64,000 nucleotides of DNA. Source: Pseudomonas yamanorum (GTDB lineage: Bacteria; Pseudomonadota; Gammaproteobacteria; Pseudomonadales; Pseudomonadaceae). The stretch covers positions 2,852,001 to 2,916,000 of the forward strand of contig NZ_LT629793.1 in NCBI RefSeq assembly GCF_900105735.1. Reading direction: 5' to 3'. A model generated the notes under the pieces. The model was not told the DNA's origin, searched no databases, and saw only the letters and a list, made by a program, of their open reading frames with translations. The position numbers and the translations under genes were made by a program. This document shows positions 36,682-45,438 of this stretch, piece by piece (the first letter of the stretch is position 1; each line of letters opens with the position of its first letter).

Positions 36682-37433
36682 CAGCGCTTCTCCTTGTGAG
36701 TACGACGGGCTGCCAGGCGCTGATGCCAAGTGGCGACCAACGCGCTGCTCTCAGGCTGATCCAGATACGCCGCCAACAGCTGGCGCACCTGATCGTCCGA
36801 CCATTGCGGCGCACGGCGCAACAGCGGTTCCAGGTCCTTGACCCGATCACGCCAGCCAAACAGCAGCGGGCGGGTTTTCTCCAGGTCGATCAATTGTGCC
36901 GCATACCCGTCGCCGGTGGCCTGCAGGAAAATATGCTTGGGATAAAAACAGCCATGCACCTGGCCCACGCTGTGCAACTGACGAGCAAGCTGACCGCAGG
37001 CCAGCAGGATTGCCCGCTGCTGCACGTCGCTCAACTCAGACCATTGCTCCAGCAATGAATCCAGATCATTCCAACCATCCAGCGCCCGGGTCAGCAACAT
37101 CGCCCGATGCTCTCCGGCCACTTTGCGCTCACCGAAAAACGCCGCCTGCAACGCCGGAATACCCAACTGCCGATAGCGGCTGATGTTACGAAACTCGCGG
37201 GCAAAACTCGGCTCGCCAAACGGGCGGTGCAAGGTGCGCGTCAGGTAGTTGCTCTGGCGCTTGAGGTAGTAGCCCTGGCCTTCGAGTTCGAGGCGAAACA
37301 CGCTGCTCCAGCCGCCGCGGCTGGTATTGGGCTCGTCCACGGCATCCAGTTGCTTGGCCCACAGCGCGTCGAAAGTGCCGAGGCCGTTGCGCTCAAGCAA
37401 TGCTCGATCTTCGGCCGCCAGGAAATCACTCAT
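36681..37433 (-). CDS. wapQ: WapQ-like LPS kinase family protein with an altered catalytic loop
   Basis: A 250-residue InaA/WaaP-family kinase-fold protein. The lysine strand is QGYYLKRQSNYL (K58) and the metal-binding motif QLIDLEKTRPL (D183). The catalytic loop reads QVHGCFYPKHIFL, so cysteine C162 stands where the general base aspartate is expected. By position it corresponds to PA5007 of P. aeruginosa, named WapQ as I recall. Either the family uses a different base or this copy is a pseudokinase. Start and stop overlap neighbours (ATGA and TGATG). Confidence 0.8.
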   Translation of the reverse strand: MSDFLAAEDRALLERNGLGTFDALWAKQLDAVDEPNTSRGGWSSVFRLELEGQGYYLKRQSNYLTRTLHRPFGEPSFAREFRNISRYRQLGIPALQAAFFGERKVAGEHRAMLLTRALDGWNDLDSLLEQWSELSDVQQRAILLACGQLARQLHSVGQVHGCFYPKHIFLQATGDGYAAQLIDLEKTRPLLFGWRDRVKDLEPLLRRAPQWSDDQVRQLLAAYLDQPESSALVATWHQRLAARRTHKEKR

Positions 37434-38164
37434 TCTCGCCCCTCGAAAAACTTCACCACGTGGCGAATTCGCTGTTTGTCCGCCGCGCTCAGGTGCTTGC
37501 GCTGACGGTATTGCATGTAGAAGCGCAGGCGCTGGGTGGCCGACAAGTGATACTTGGCGACCTTGTCCAGGCAGGCCAGGTCCTTGGTGATACGGTATTT
37601 GAGCCAGAACCCGCGCCAGAAATCGCCGTTGGGGCAATCGATCAGGTACAGGGTTTGCTGGTCGTCCACCAACAAGTTGCGCCACTTCAAATCGTTATGG
37701 GTAAACCGGTGGTCGTGCATGGTCCGCGTGTATTCAGCGAGCTGGCGACTGATCTTGTTGACCCACACCGGGTCGGACAGTTGCGGGTCATTGCGCTCGG
37801 CCAATGCCGACAAATCTTCGGTCTTGGGCAGCTCGCGCGTGATCATCGCCCCACGGTGATAAGCCAGGCCTTTGCGTTCCAGGCCCCAGGCGATCACGTC
37901 GGCGGTGGGAATGCCCCACTTGGCGAAGCGCTTGAGGTTCTGCCATTCAGACTTGACCCGTGGCTTGCCCAGGTAGCGGCGCAACCCCTTGCCCGCGCCG
38001 ACGTAGCGCTTGACGTAATAGTTGACCCCACCGCGCTCCACGCGAATCACTTCGGATAGTGGATCGCGGGTCAGCCGCTCGCCTTGCAGGGCGAACACTG
38101 CTTCCAGGCTACCAAAGTCATCCGCCAGGGCGGCGTAAGCGGGTTCCAGGTTCCAACCCGCCAT
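37430..38164 (-). CDS. wapP: WapP-like LPS core heptose kinase
   Basis: A 244-residue LPS kinase of the InaA/WaaP family. The kinase signature is intact: VNYYVKRYVGAGKGLRRYLG (K52), catalytic loop FTHNDLKWRNLLVDD (D158, N163) and LYLIDCPNGDF (D176). It most likely phosphorylates an inner-core heptose, complementing WaaP. Its start overlaps the waaP stop (TGATG). The order waaP-wapP-wapQ is the same as in P. aeruginosa. Confidence 0.88.
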   Translation of the reverse strand: MAGWNLEPAYAALADDFGSLEAVFALQGERLTRDPLSEVIRVERGGVNYYVKRYVGAGKGLRRYLGKPRVKSEWQNLKRFAKWGIPTADVIAWGLERKGLAYHRGAMITRELPKTEDLSALAERNDPQLSDPVWVNKISRQLAEYTRTMHDHRFTHNDLKWRNLLVDDQQTLYLIDCPNGDFWRGFWLKYRITKDLACLDKVAKYHLSATQRLRFYMQYRQRKHLSAADKQRIRHVVKFFEGRE

Positions 38165-38970
38165 CAGAGCGCATCCCCGTAGCGTTGCTTGCGGTCGTAG
38201 AGCTTGGCCGCCTTGCGTTCCAGCCATCCCAGCAAGGCGGCTTCTTCAGCGAGAATCTGGCGCAGTGGCTGCTGGAAGTAACCCTTGAGGAAGCGCAGTT
38301 TGTCGCGGCGGGTCAGGCCGATGTCCAGGGCCGAGAAGTACAGCGCGGCCAGGTCCTTGTTGCGCCAGCGCAACGGAATCTTCGAACGTACCTGGGCACG
38401 GTGCAGGTCGATCACCGACAGCTTGAAGTCATCGGCTACCAGCGGCTTGTCGGTGTGCAGCAGGAAATGGCAGATGTAGCAGTCACGGTGGTTGACCCCG
38501 GCGCGGTGCATCATGCCGGTCATGCGCGCCACTTCGGCGATCAGCGCATGCTTGATCACAGGCGCCGGCGGCTGCTTGACCCAGTCCATGCTCAGGTCTT
38601 CGAGGCTGACGGTCGGTGCCAGCTCTTCGGTGACAATGAAAGAGTGTTGGTCCGCCGGGTTGCTGCCCTTTTCGCCGTAAGCGACGGCGGTCATGGTCGG
38701 TACGCCCACTTCCTGCAAACGCTGGATCGCCAGCCATTCCTGGCCCGCGCCCAATACCGGTAACTTGGCGGTGATCAGGTTCTTGAGGATTTCGGCCCAG
38801 CCGATCCCCCGGTGGATTTTCACGAAAAAGCCGTGGCCGTCCACTTCCGTACGCAAGGTACGGCGGGCGTCCAGTTCACGGTACACCTGACCGTCCAGCT
38901 TCTCGACTTCGGCGAACGCATCGCGTCCGGCCCACAGGGTCTTGAACGGTTCGGCAAGAATCAACTTCAT
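38164..38970 (-). CDS. waaP: LPS core heptose(I) kinase
   Basis: Phosphorylates HepI of the inner core, a modification essential for outer-membrane stability in Pseudomonas; 268 residues. Key parts: GHGFFVKIHRGIGWAEILKN with K51, the loop VNHRDCYICHFLL with catalytic D163, and LSVIDLHRAQVR with the metal-binding aspartate. Length and residue numbers agree with the E. coli and P. aeruginosa enzymes. It overlaps waaG upstream (ATGA) and wapP downstream. Confidence 0.96.
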   Translation of the reverse strand: MKLILAEPFKTLWAGRDAFAEVEKLDGQVYRELDARRTLRTEVDGHGFFVKIHRGIGWAEILKNLITAKLPVLGAGQEWLAIQRLQEVGVPTMTAVAYGEKGSNPADQHSFIVTEELAPTVSLEDLSMDWVKQPPAPVIKHALIAEVARMTGMMHRAGVNHRDCYICHFLLHTDKPLVADDFKLSVIDLHRAQVRSKIPLRWRNKDLAALYFSALDIGLTRRDKLRFLKGYFQQPLRQILAEEAALLGWLERKAAKLYDRKQRYGDAL

Positions 38971-40091
38971 CGGTTTGGCTCCGCCAGAATCAGGTCCGCA
39001 GCGTACTGCGGCATGCTATAGAGGTCGGCCGTCTCAGCGAAGGCCAGACCATTGCGGCTCCAGGCCGCGCGCGCTTGTGGATCGTCGAGCATGTCGACCA
39101 GGTACCGGTTGAGTTGGGCCTGCTCGAACGGTTCGTCCAACACCCGGCCATTCTGGGCCTTGTCGATGTAGAACGCGTAACCGCAGACCTTGCTCACCAG
39201 TACCGGGAGGCCGGCGACCACCGCTTCGATCAGCACCATGCCGGCCGCCTCGTTGTACGCGGGGTGGATCAACAGGTCCGCGCCCAGCAGAAAGCGCGGG
39301 ATATCGCTGCGCCCCTTGAAGAACTGCACCTGATCGCCCAGGCCCAGCGCAGCACTCTGCAATTGGAATACCTTGGGGTCGTCCTGGCCGATTACAAATA
39401 GCCGGGTGCGTTTCTTCAGGTTCGACGGCAACGCGGCCACGGCCTTGAGGCTGCGATCGACGCCTTTGGTCTTGAATCCCGAGCCGATCTGCACCAGCAG
39501 CAAATCATCTTCGGCCAGGCCGAATTCGCGACGAAATTCAGCGCGGACCTCCGCAGCGTTGGGCGGCGCGCGGCGGTCGCGGGCGATACCCGGCGGCAAC
39601 AAGTGAAAACGCTCGGCCTGGGTGCCGTAATACTGGGTGAACAGCTGCTGCTGGTGCTCGGACAGCACCATGATCTGCGTCTTGGCGTCCTTGTCGAACA
39701 CCGCGCGCTCGTATTCGGCAAAGTGCTTGTATCGGCCGAACCAGCGGTACATCGGGTTGCGCAGGGTCTGTGCCTTGTCTTCGAACACACCGTCGGCGGC
39801 GAAGTACAGGTCCAACCCCGGCATCTTGTTGAAGCCCACCACGCGGTCCACCGGGCGCTTGGCCAGGTCGGCCTGGATCCAGGCGTAGAGCTTTTCATTG
39901 CGCCGATGGTTGACCAACGCCTTGACCGGCGCCACCAGCACTTCGAAGCCCGGCGGCACGTCACCTTCCCAGATCAGTGTGTAGACGCGAATCTTGTGGC
40001 CGCGCTGCTGGCACTCCAGGGCAATGCGCATGAAGTCGCGCTGCAGGCCACCAAAGGGGAAATACTTGTAGAGGACAAAAGCCAGTTGCAT
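38967..40091 (-). CDS. waaG: LPS core family 4 glycosyltransferase WaaG
   Basis: A 374-residue GT-B enzyme adding the first outer-core hexose (glucose in enterics, galactosamine in P. aeruginosa) to HepII. N-terminal membrane-associating part: LAFVLYKYFPFGGLQRDFMR. Donor-site elements are VQIGSGFKTKGVDRSLKAVA and HPAYNEAAGMVLIEAVVAGL, with the E-X7-E pair. The start ATG overlaps the waaC stop in TGATG, and the stop overlaps waaP. The sugar used in this strain is not known from sequence. Confidence 0.95.
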   Translation of the reverse strand: MQLAFVLYKYFPFGGLQRDFMRIALECQQRGHKIRVYTLIWEGDVPPGFEVLVAPVKALVNHRRNEKLYAWIQADLAKRPVDRVVGFNKMPGLDLYFAADGVFEDKAQTLRNPMYRWFGRYKHFAEYERAVFDKDAKTQIMVLSEHQQQLFTQYYGTQAERFHLLPPGIARDRRAPPNAAEVRAEFRREFGLAEDDLLLVQIGSGFKTKGVDRSLKAVAALPSNLKKRTRLFVIGQDDPKVFQLQSAALGLGDQVQFFKGRSDIPRFLLGADLLIHPAYNEAAGMVLIEAVVAGLPVLVSKVCGYAFYIDKAQNGRVLDEPFEQAQLNRYLVDMLDDPQARAAWSRNGLAFAETADLYSMPQYAADLILAEPNR

Positions 40092-41149
40092 CAGTGTTCC
40101 TCAGCCAATAACAACGTGCTTAATCGCGTTGCGACACGCTCAGGGTTCAGGCGAGTGAAGCACAGGGGCCACTCGCGCTTGAGATCAAACCGGCGCTGGT
40201 CTTCAGCGGTCGGTTGATAGGTGCATTTCTTTTGCAGGCACGGCGCACACGGAAAATCGCTGGCCAGGTGGACCTGCGCCTTACCGTAGGCGCCGGTCAG
40301 GCCTGGATTGGTGGGGCCGAACAGGGAAATCGTCGGCACGTCCAGCGCGGCCGCCAAGTGACCAAGACCGGTGTCGACTGCGACACACGCCTTGGCACTC
40401 GCCAGCACTCGCGCCACGCCCGCCAGGTTCAGCTTGGGCAGCACTTCAGCGTTCTTCAGGCCGCTGGCCAAGCGTTCAGCCCGAGCCTTTTCGGCGGCAT
40501 TGCCCCACGGCAACTTCACGTCCACGCCGAAGCGGTCCATGCGTTCGGCCAGGTCGCGCCAGTAGGCTTCCGGCCAGTGCTTGGTGTCCCAGGTGGTGCC
40601 GTGCAGCAGCAGTACAAACGGTTTTTTCGGCGGCAGGCCCAGCAGCTTGTCGACGCTGAGGCCGTAGTCGCCCAAGCCCTTGGGAAGGTCGTAGCCCAGT
40701 GCGACGGCAAACAGCTGGCGCAAACGCTCCACCGCATGCTGCCCACGGGCCACGGCCAAACGCCGGGAATAGAAGTGCGCCGCCAACGGTTCGCGAGCCG
40801 ACTGCTTATCGAAGCCGGCAACGGGAGCACGTACGTAGCGGGTCAGCCAGGCGCTTTTCAACAGGCCCTGAGCATCGATCACCAAGTCGTATTTGGTCGA
40901 CTGCACGCTCTTTTTGAAGCGCCGCCATTCGCCACTCTTGAAGGTCTGCCAGAGGTTTTTGCGCCAGCGGCGGATCGCCACCGGGATCACCTTGTCCACC
41001 GCCGGGTGCCAGGTGGGAATCTCGGCGAAGCCTTCTTCCACCACCCAGTCAAACCGGATGCCCGGGATCGCCCGCGCCGCGTCGGTCAACGCCGGCAAGG
41101 CATGAATCACATCGCCCAGGGATGAGGTCTTGATTACCAGAACCCGCAA
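40091..41149 (-). CDS. waaC: LPS heptosyltransferase I
   Basis: Adds the first L-glycero-D-manno-heptose to Kdo; GT9 family, 352 residues. The start is a TTG codon giving the family-standard N-terminus RVLVIKTSSLGDVIHALPAL, placed one base after the waaF stop. Upstream ATGs in frame would read through waaF sequence. Later motifs: RYVRAPVAGFDKQSAREPLA, LLLHGTTWDTKHWPE, and CVAVDTGLGHLAAALDVPTI, the ADP-heptose binding part with the aspartate base. It is coupled to waaG downstream. Confidence 0.95.
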   Translation of the reverse strand: MRVLVIKTSSLGDVIHALPALTDAARAIPGIRFDWVVEEGFAEIPTWHPAVDKVIPVAIRRWRKNLWQTFKSGEWRRFKKSVQSTKYDLVIDAQGLLKSAWLTRYVRAPVAGFDKQSAREPLAAHFYSRRLAVARGQHAVERLRQLFAVALGYDLPKGLGDYGLSVDKLLGLPPKKPFVLLLHGTTWDTKHWPEAYWRDLAERMDRFGVDVKLPWGNAAEKARAERLASGLKNAEVLPKLNLAGVARVLASAKACVAVDTGLGHLAAALDVPTISLFGPTNPGLTGAYGKAQVHLASDFPCAPCLQKKCTYQPTAEDQRRFDLKREWPLCFTRLNPERVATRLSTLLLAEEH

Positions 41150-41150
41150 C

Positions 41151-42185
41151 TTAACGGACCTCGACCACAGTGCCCTGCAACCGCTGCAACGCGTCGCTGA
41201 CAGGTTGCGGCAGCAACTGGCGCAGGCAGTTGTAGTGGCCGAAGCGGCAGGTGCGATCAAAACACGGGCTGCAATCCAGGCCCAGGCGCACCACTTCGAC
41301 CTTGTCGGCCAACGGTGGGGTAAACCCGGGAGATGTAGAGCCGTACACCGCCACCAGAGGGCGGTTCAGCGCCGCGGCCACGTGCATCAGGCCAGAGTCG
41401 TTGGACACCACCGAATCGGCGCAGGACAGCAAGTCGATGGCCTCGGCCAGGGACGTGTCGCCGCTGAGGTTGACGGCTTCTTCCCGCAGGCCCGGGATCA
41501 GGCGCTGGCGAATATCCTCGCCCACCGAATGATCGTTTTTCGAGCCAAACAACCAGACTTGCCAGCCCTCGCGAATCTTCATCTCCGCGACCTTGGCGTA
41601 ATGCTCCGACGGCCAGCGCTTGGACTCGCCAAACTCGGCGCCAGGGCACAGCGCCAGCACCGGACGGTCCAGCTCCAGGCCAAACTTCGCCAGGGCCGCA
41701 TCGCGGGTGACCGGGTCGATTTGCAGGCTCGGGCGCGGATACGGTGCAAGCAGCTCGGCACCCGGCGCGTAGGCCAGGGCCATGAAGCGCTCGATCATCA
41801 GCGGGTAGCGGGCCTTGTCGAGCTTGCGCACATCATTGAGCAGGCCATAGCGAAACTCGCCACGCCAGCCGGTGCGCTTGGGAATACCGGCGAAGAACGG
41901 CACCAGCGCCGATTTCATCGAGTTGGGCAACAGGATCGCCTGATCGTACTGGCCAGCCAGGGACTTGCCGATACGTCGACGGGTCGCCAGTTCCAGCGCG
42001 CCATGGCCGAGCGGGAAGCTCAAAGCCTGACGCACCTCGGGCATACGCTCAAGAATCGGCCGGCTCCACTCAGGGGCGAGCACGTCGATTTGGCAGTCGG
42101 GATGGCGTTGTTTCAGGCACTGGAACAGTGTCTGTGCCATCACCATGTCACCGACCCAACTGGGCCCAACGATCAGAATATTCAT
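41151..42185 (-). CDS. waaF: LPS heptosyltransferase II
   Basis: Adds the second heptose to HepI; GT9 family, 344 residues starting MNILIVGPSWVGDMVMAQTL. Donor-binding elements include LCPGAEFGESKRWPSEHYAK, ADSVVSNDSGLMHVAAAL and YGSTSPGFTPPL. A cysteine-containing tail (CSPCFDRTCRFGHYNCL) is usual for WaaF. It is the first of seven coupled genes running to the tandem kinase. The 55-bp gap to glnE holds a hairpin; in P. aeruginosa ilvE lies here, as I recall, but it is absent in this window. Confidence 0.97.
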   Translation of the reverse strand: MNILIVGPSWVGDMVMAQTLFQCLKQRHPDCQIDVLAPEWSRPILERMPEVRQALSFPLGHGALELATRRRIGKSLAGQYDQAILLPNSMKSALVPFFAGIPKRTGWRGEFRYGLLNDVRKLDKARYPLMIERFMALAYAPGAELLAPYPRPSLQIDPVTRDAALAKFGLELDRPVLALCPGAEFGESKRWPSEHYAKVAEMKIREGWQVWLFGSKNDHSVGEDIRQRLIPGLREEAVNLSGDTSLAEAIDLLSCADSVVSNDSGLMHVAAALNRPLVAVYGSTSPGFTPPLADKVEVVRLGLDCSPCFDRTCRFGHYNCLRQLLPQPVSDALQRLQGTVVEVR

Positions 42186-42204
42186 GTAGTTTCCACAAAC
42201 GATA

Positions 42205-42226
42205 CGGGGAGGCTCATGCCTCCCCG
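42205..42226. other. Hairpin in the glnE-waaF gap
   Basis: CGGGGAGGC and GCCTCCCCG form a perfect 9-bp stem with a 4-nt loop. Neither side has a T-tract, so it is a weak terminator candidate at best. It may reduce read-through from glnE or protect the waaF mRNA 5' end. Confidence 0.55.
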
Positions 42227-42240
42227 CCTTATATAGTGTT

Positions 42241-45180
42241 TCAGCTTAACCCCAGTTCATGCCAGATTCGCTGCACCTGGCGCCGTTCGTCAGCGAACTG
42301 ATCCCCGGCAACGGTCCCGGCCTCGTTCTGCAAGGCCTGGCGGTGAGCGGCGGAACGGTAGGCTTTATACACCTCGCGCAGCAAATGGGCATCGGCAGCG
42401 GGCATCAGCCCGACCTGCTCCAGCCCTTCCAGAATGCGGATATTGTCGGTGTAGCGCAGCAACGATGGATGTTGCGCAGACCACGCCAAAGCCGCGTATT
42501 GCACCATAAATTCAATATCGACGATACCTCCGGCGTCCTGCTTGAGGTCGAACGCCACCGTGGGTTCGAAGGCATTCGCCGCCGTTCCCGCCGCCGTGGA
42601 CTTGGTACCGAGGTTGTCGCGCATCTTGGCGCGCATCTCGCTGACCTCCTGGCGCAGCTTGTCCAGGTCCTGTGCACGGCCGAGCACTTGCGCCCGCACC
42701 TGCTCGAAAGCACGCCCCACATCCTGACTGCCTACCAGCACCCGCGCACGTACCAGTGCCTGATGCTCCCAGGTCCAGGCTTCGTTTTCCTGATAACGCG
42801 CAAATGCGCCCAGGGAACTCACCAGCAAACCGGATGCGCCCGAAGGCCGCAGGCGCATGTCCACCTCATACAATTGCCCGGAGTTGGTCTGGGTGGTCAG
42901 CAAGTGAATGATCCGCTGGCCCAGTCGGGTAAAGAACTGCGCGCCGTCGATCGGCTTCGCCCCGTCTGTTTCGGCTTGCGGGTCACCGTCATGAATAAAC
43001 ACCAGGTCCAGGTCCGAACCATGCCCCAATTCGATGCCGCCGACTTTCCCATAACCGACAATGATGAAGCCAGGATCGCACAAGGTGCCGTCCACCCGTT
43101 GCGGCGAGCCGTGACGGGCGACGGTCTGGCGCCAGGCCAGGGCCAGCACTTGCTCGAGGATGGCTTCGGCGAGCCAGGTCAGGTAGTCGCTGACTTTCAT
43201 CAGCGGCAGGCTGCCGGCGATTTCCGAAGCGGCCACCCGCAGGCGGTGGGCCAGTTTGAAGTGACGCAGGGCTTCCATCTGCTGCTCAAGGTCATCTTCG
43301 GGGATACGTGTCAGGCGCTCGCGCAATTCGGCGGCCAGTTCCGGCGCCAGCGGCGGCTTGAACAGGCGTCCTTCGTTGAGCAATTCGTCCAGCAGCAGCG
43401 GGAAGCGGGTGATCTGTTCGGCAATCCACGGACTGGCGGCGCACAGAGTCAGGAGGCGACGCAGGGCGTCGGGGTTTTCCGTCAGCAGCACCAGATAAGC
43501 GGAACGCCGGGCGACGGCTTCGACCAAGGGCAGGACGCGCTCCAGCACCAGATCCGGGTTGGCGTGCTCGACAGCCTGGGCCAGCAGACGTGGGATAAAC
43601 GCATCCAGGCGCTCGCGACCCAATCGCTGCATGGCACGCAATTGTGGACTGCTGCGCAGGCCGGCCAAGGCTTTCAAGGCCTTGGGCGCGTCGGCAAAAC
43701 CACCCTCCTGCAACTGTCGGCAAGCCGCTTCTTCGTCCTGGGACTCCTCCCACAACGGCAACCACTCACCGCCCACCACCAGCTCGCTCTCTTCGCCTTC
43801 TTCTTCATCCGGGTCGGCAATCACCTGGCGGAAATGCCAGTCCACCCGGCCACGCCAGTACATCAGGCGCTCATGGAACGCAGCCCAGTCCGGGAACCCC
43901 ATCATGAAGGCAATCCGCGCCTGGTCTTCGGTGCCGTCCGGGAGCATCTGCGTCTGGCGATCGGCAATCGCCTGGATCGCGTGCTCGGTGTAGCGCAGGA
44001 ATTCATAGCCATCGCGCAGCTCAGCAATCACCGCCGGCGGCAGGTAACCCTGGCCTTCCAGGGTGCCCAACACTTTTAACAGCGGGCGTTGTTGCAGGCT
44101 CAGGTCGCGGCCGCCGTGGATCAGTTGGAACGCCTGGGCGATAAATTCGACTTCACGAATGCCGCCCGAGCCCAGCTTGATGTTCTCGGCCATGCCCTTG
44201 CGCCGCACTTCCTGCTGGATCAACTGCTTCATGGTGCGCAGCGCTTCGATGGCGGAGAAGTCCAGGTAACGCCGGTAGACAAACGGTCGCAGCATGTCGA
44301 GCAGTTGTGCGCCAGCCACCTGGTCACCCGCCACCACCCGCGCTTTGATCATGGCGTAGCGTTCCCAGTCGCGGCCCTGATCCTGGTAGTACTGCTCCAG
44401 CGCGTTGAAGCTGAGCACTAGCGCCCCGGCTGAACCGTAGGGCCGCAGGCGCATGTCGACGCGGAACACAAAGCCGTCGACGGTCATCGGGTCCAGGGCC
44501 TTGATCAGTTTTTGACCAAGACGGATGAAGAATTCCTGGTTATCCAGAGAGCGCTTCACGCCGACCGTGTCGCCGCCTTCGGGGTAGGCAAAGATCAGGT
44601 CGATATCGGACGACAGGTTCAGCTCCACGGCACCGAGCTTGCCCATGCCGAGGATGACCATGTGCTGCGGTTCACCGCTGCGACGACCAGTGGGGGTGCC
44701 GAACAAGGCGCAGTGGCGCTGGTACAACCATTGATACGCCTGGTCGATGCTGGCGTCAGCCATGTCCGATAGATCGCGGCAGGTTTGCACCAGGTCCGCC
44801 TGTCGGGTCAGGTCGCGCCAGATGATCCGCACTTGCTGGCGCGTGCGCTGGCGTCGCAGAACGCGGCCCAGCTCGTCTTCTGTCTGGGCTTGCTGCACGG
44901 CAACCGCAATCTGCCCGCACAGCTCGCCGGGGGCAAAGCCACGGTCCAGCTCGCCCCAGGCCACCAGTTCCAGCAACATCAAAGGGTCACGAACACTCTG
45001 TTCAATGACGAAATCACTGGCGGCGCACACACGGGCGAAGTCAGCCCAACGTTGCGGCGTCCACTCAGAAAGGCCATTATCGCCGTCCAATCCGGCCACG
45101 GCGTCACGAAATGACTGCTCGGCCCGCTTGGCAAATGGAAGCAGGATGGCCGGTAGTTCGGCCTGCATTGGAAGGCTCAT
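42241..45180 (-). CDS. glnE: Bifunctional glutamine-synthetase adenylyltransferase/adenylyl-removing enzyme
   Basis: Controls glutamine synthetase by adding and removing AMP on a tyrosine, answering to PII; 979 residues, full length. Two nucleotidyltransferase domains are visible: the N-terminal adenylyl-removing half has LNLSSDIDLIFAYPEGGDT, and the C-terminal adenylylating half has GHGSDLDLVFIHDGDPQ with the metal aspartates. Helical linker regions such as IREVEFIAQAFQLIHGGRD and GIVDIEFMVQYAALAW follow each. It is divergent from aceE across 383 bp and 55 bp upstream of waaF. Confidence 0.97.
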   Translation of the reverse strand: MSLPMQAELPAILLPFAKRAEQSFRDAVAGLDGDNGLSEWTPQRWADFARVCAASDFVIEQSVRDPLMLLELVAWGELDRGFAPGELCGQIAVAVQQAQTEDELGRVLRRQRTRQQVRIIWRDLTRQADLVQTCRDLSDMADASIDQAYQWLYQRHCALFGTPTGRRSGEPQHMVILGMGKLGAVELNLSSDIDLIFAYPEGGDTVGVKRSLDNQEFFIRLGQKLIKALDPMTVDGFVFRVDMRLRPYGSAGALVLSFNALEQYYQDQGRDWERYAMIKARVVAGDQVAGAQLLDMLRPFVYRRYLDFSAIEALRTMKQLIQQEVRRKGMAENIKLGSGGIREVEFIAQAFQLIHGGRDLSLQQRPLLKVLGTLEGQGYLPPAVIAELRDGYEFLRYTEHAIQAIADRQTQMLPDGTEDQARIAFMMGFPDWAAFHERLMYWRGRVDWHFRQVIADPDEEEGEESELVVGGEWLPLWEESQDEEAACRQLQEGGFADAPKALKALAGLRSSPQLRAMQRLGRERLDAFIPRLLAQAVEHANPDLVLERVLPLVEAVARRSAYLVLLTENPDALRRLLTLCAASPWIAEQITRFPLLLDELLNEGRLFKPPLAPELAAELRERLTRIPEDDLEQQMEALRHFKLAHRLRVAASEIAGSLPLMKVSDYLTWLAEAILEQVLALAWRQTVARHGSPQRVDGTLCDPGFIIVGYGKVGGIELGHGSDLDLVFIHDGDPQAETDGAKPIDGAQFFTRLGQRIIHLLTTQTNSGQLYEVDMRLRPSGASGLLVSSLGAFARYQENEAWTWEHQALVRARVLVGSQDVGRAFEQVRAQVLGRAQDLDKLRQEVSEMRAKMRDNLGTKSTAAGTAANAFEPTVAFDLKQDAGGIVDIEFMVQYAALAWSAQHPSLLRYTDNIRILEGLEQVGLMPAADAHLLREVYKAYRSAAHRQALQNEAGTVAGDQFADERRQVQRIWHELGLS

Positions 45181-45386
45181 GGTCTATCCTTGATCGGCGC
45201 GTAAAGGGCTTGTAGCTGTGAACGCAAGAACCACGCTCGGTGAAGGACTGTCGAACAAAGGTTAGAAATAGCTGAAAATTTTTCTTTTTTGGCAGTCAAC
45301 ATCAAATCTCTACCCTTTCTTGTTCGCAAAAGATCAACAATAACGATTATGCTCGCCAGCTAGACCGAGCAATCCGCTCAGTCTTG
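45181..45386. other. glnE-aceE divergent intergenic region (glnE-proximal part)
   Basis: About 200 bp upstream of glnE. It contains an AT-rich patch (GAAAATTTTTCTTTTTTGGC, near 45275-45295) that could belong to either promoter, but no clear -35/-10 pair or operator. No ORF or repeat is supported. The aceE-proximal part is described separately. Confidence 0.4.
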
Positions 45387-45411
45387 TGTAGTTTTACTAC
45401 TCGTATATACA
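45384..45411 (+). promoter_or_regulatory. Candidate aceE promoter with overlapping palindromic operator (site 1)
   Basis: TTGTGT (45384-45389) and TATACA (45406-45411) are spaced 16 bp and face aceE. The palindrome TGTAGTTTTACTACT (45387-45401) covers the -35 and spacer, so a bound repressor would block polymerase. It matches site 2 in 14 of 15 positions when read on the opposite strand. Confidence 0.6.
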
Positions 45412-45438
45412 TTCGAAAGGCTGAAATGGCCGACGATT

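Noticed and set aside
42186..42240. An ilvE gene expected between glnE and waaF
   Set aside because: Only 55 bp separate the two genes, so nothing is encoded there. Absence at this site seems normal outside P. aeruginosa (P. putida has glnE next to waaF, as I recall).
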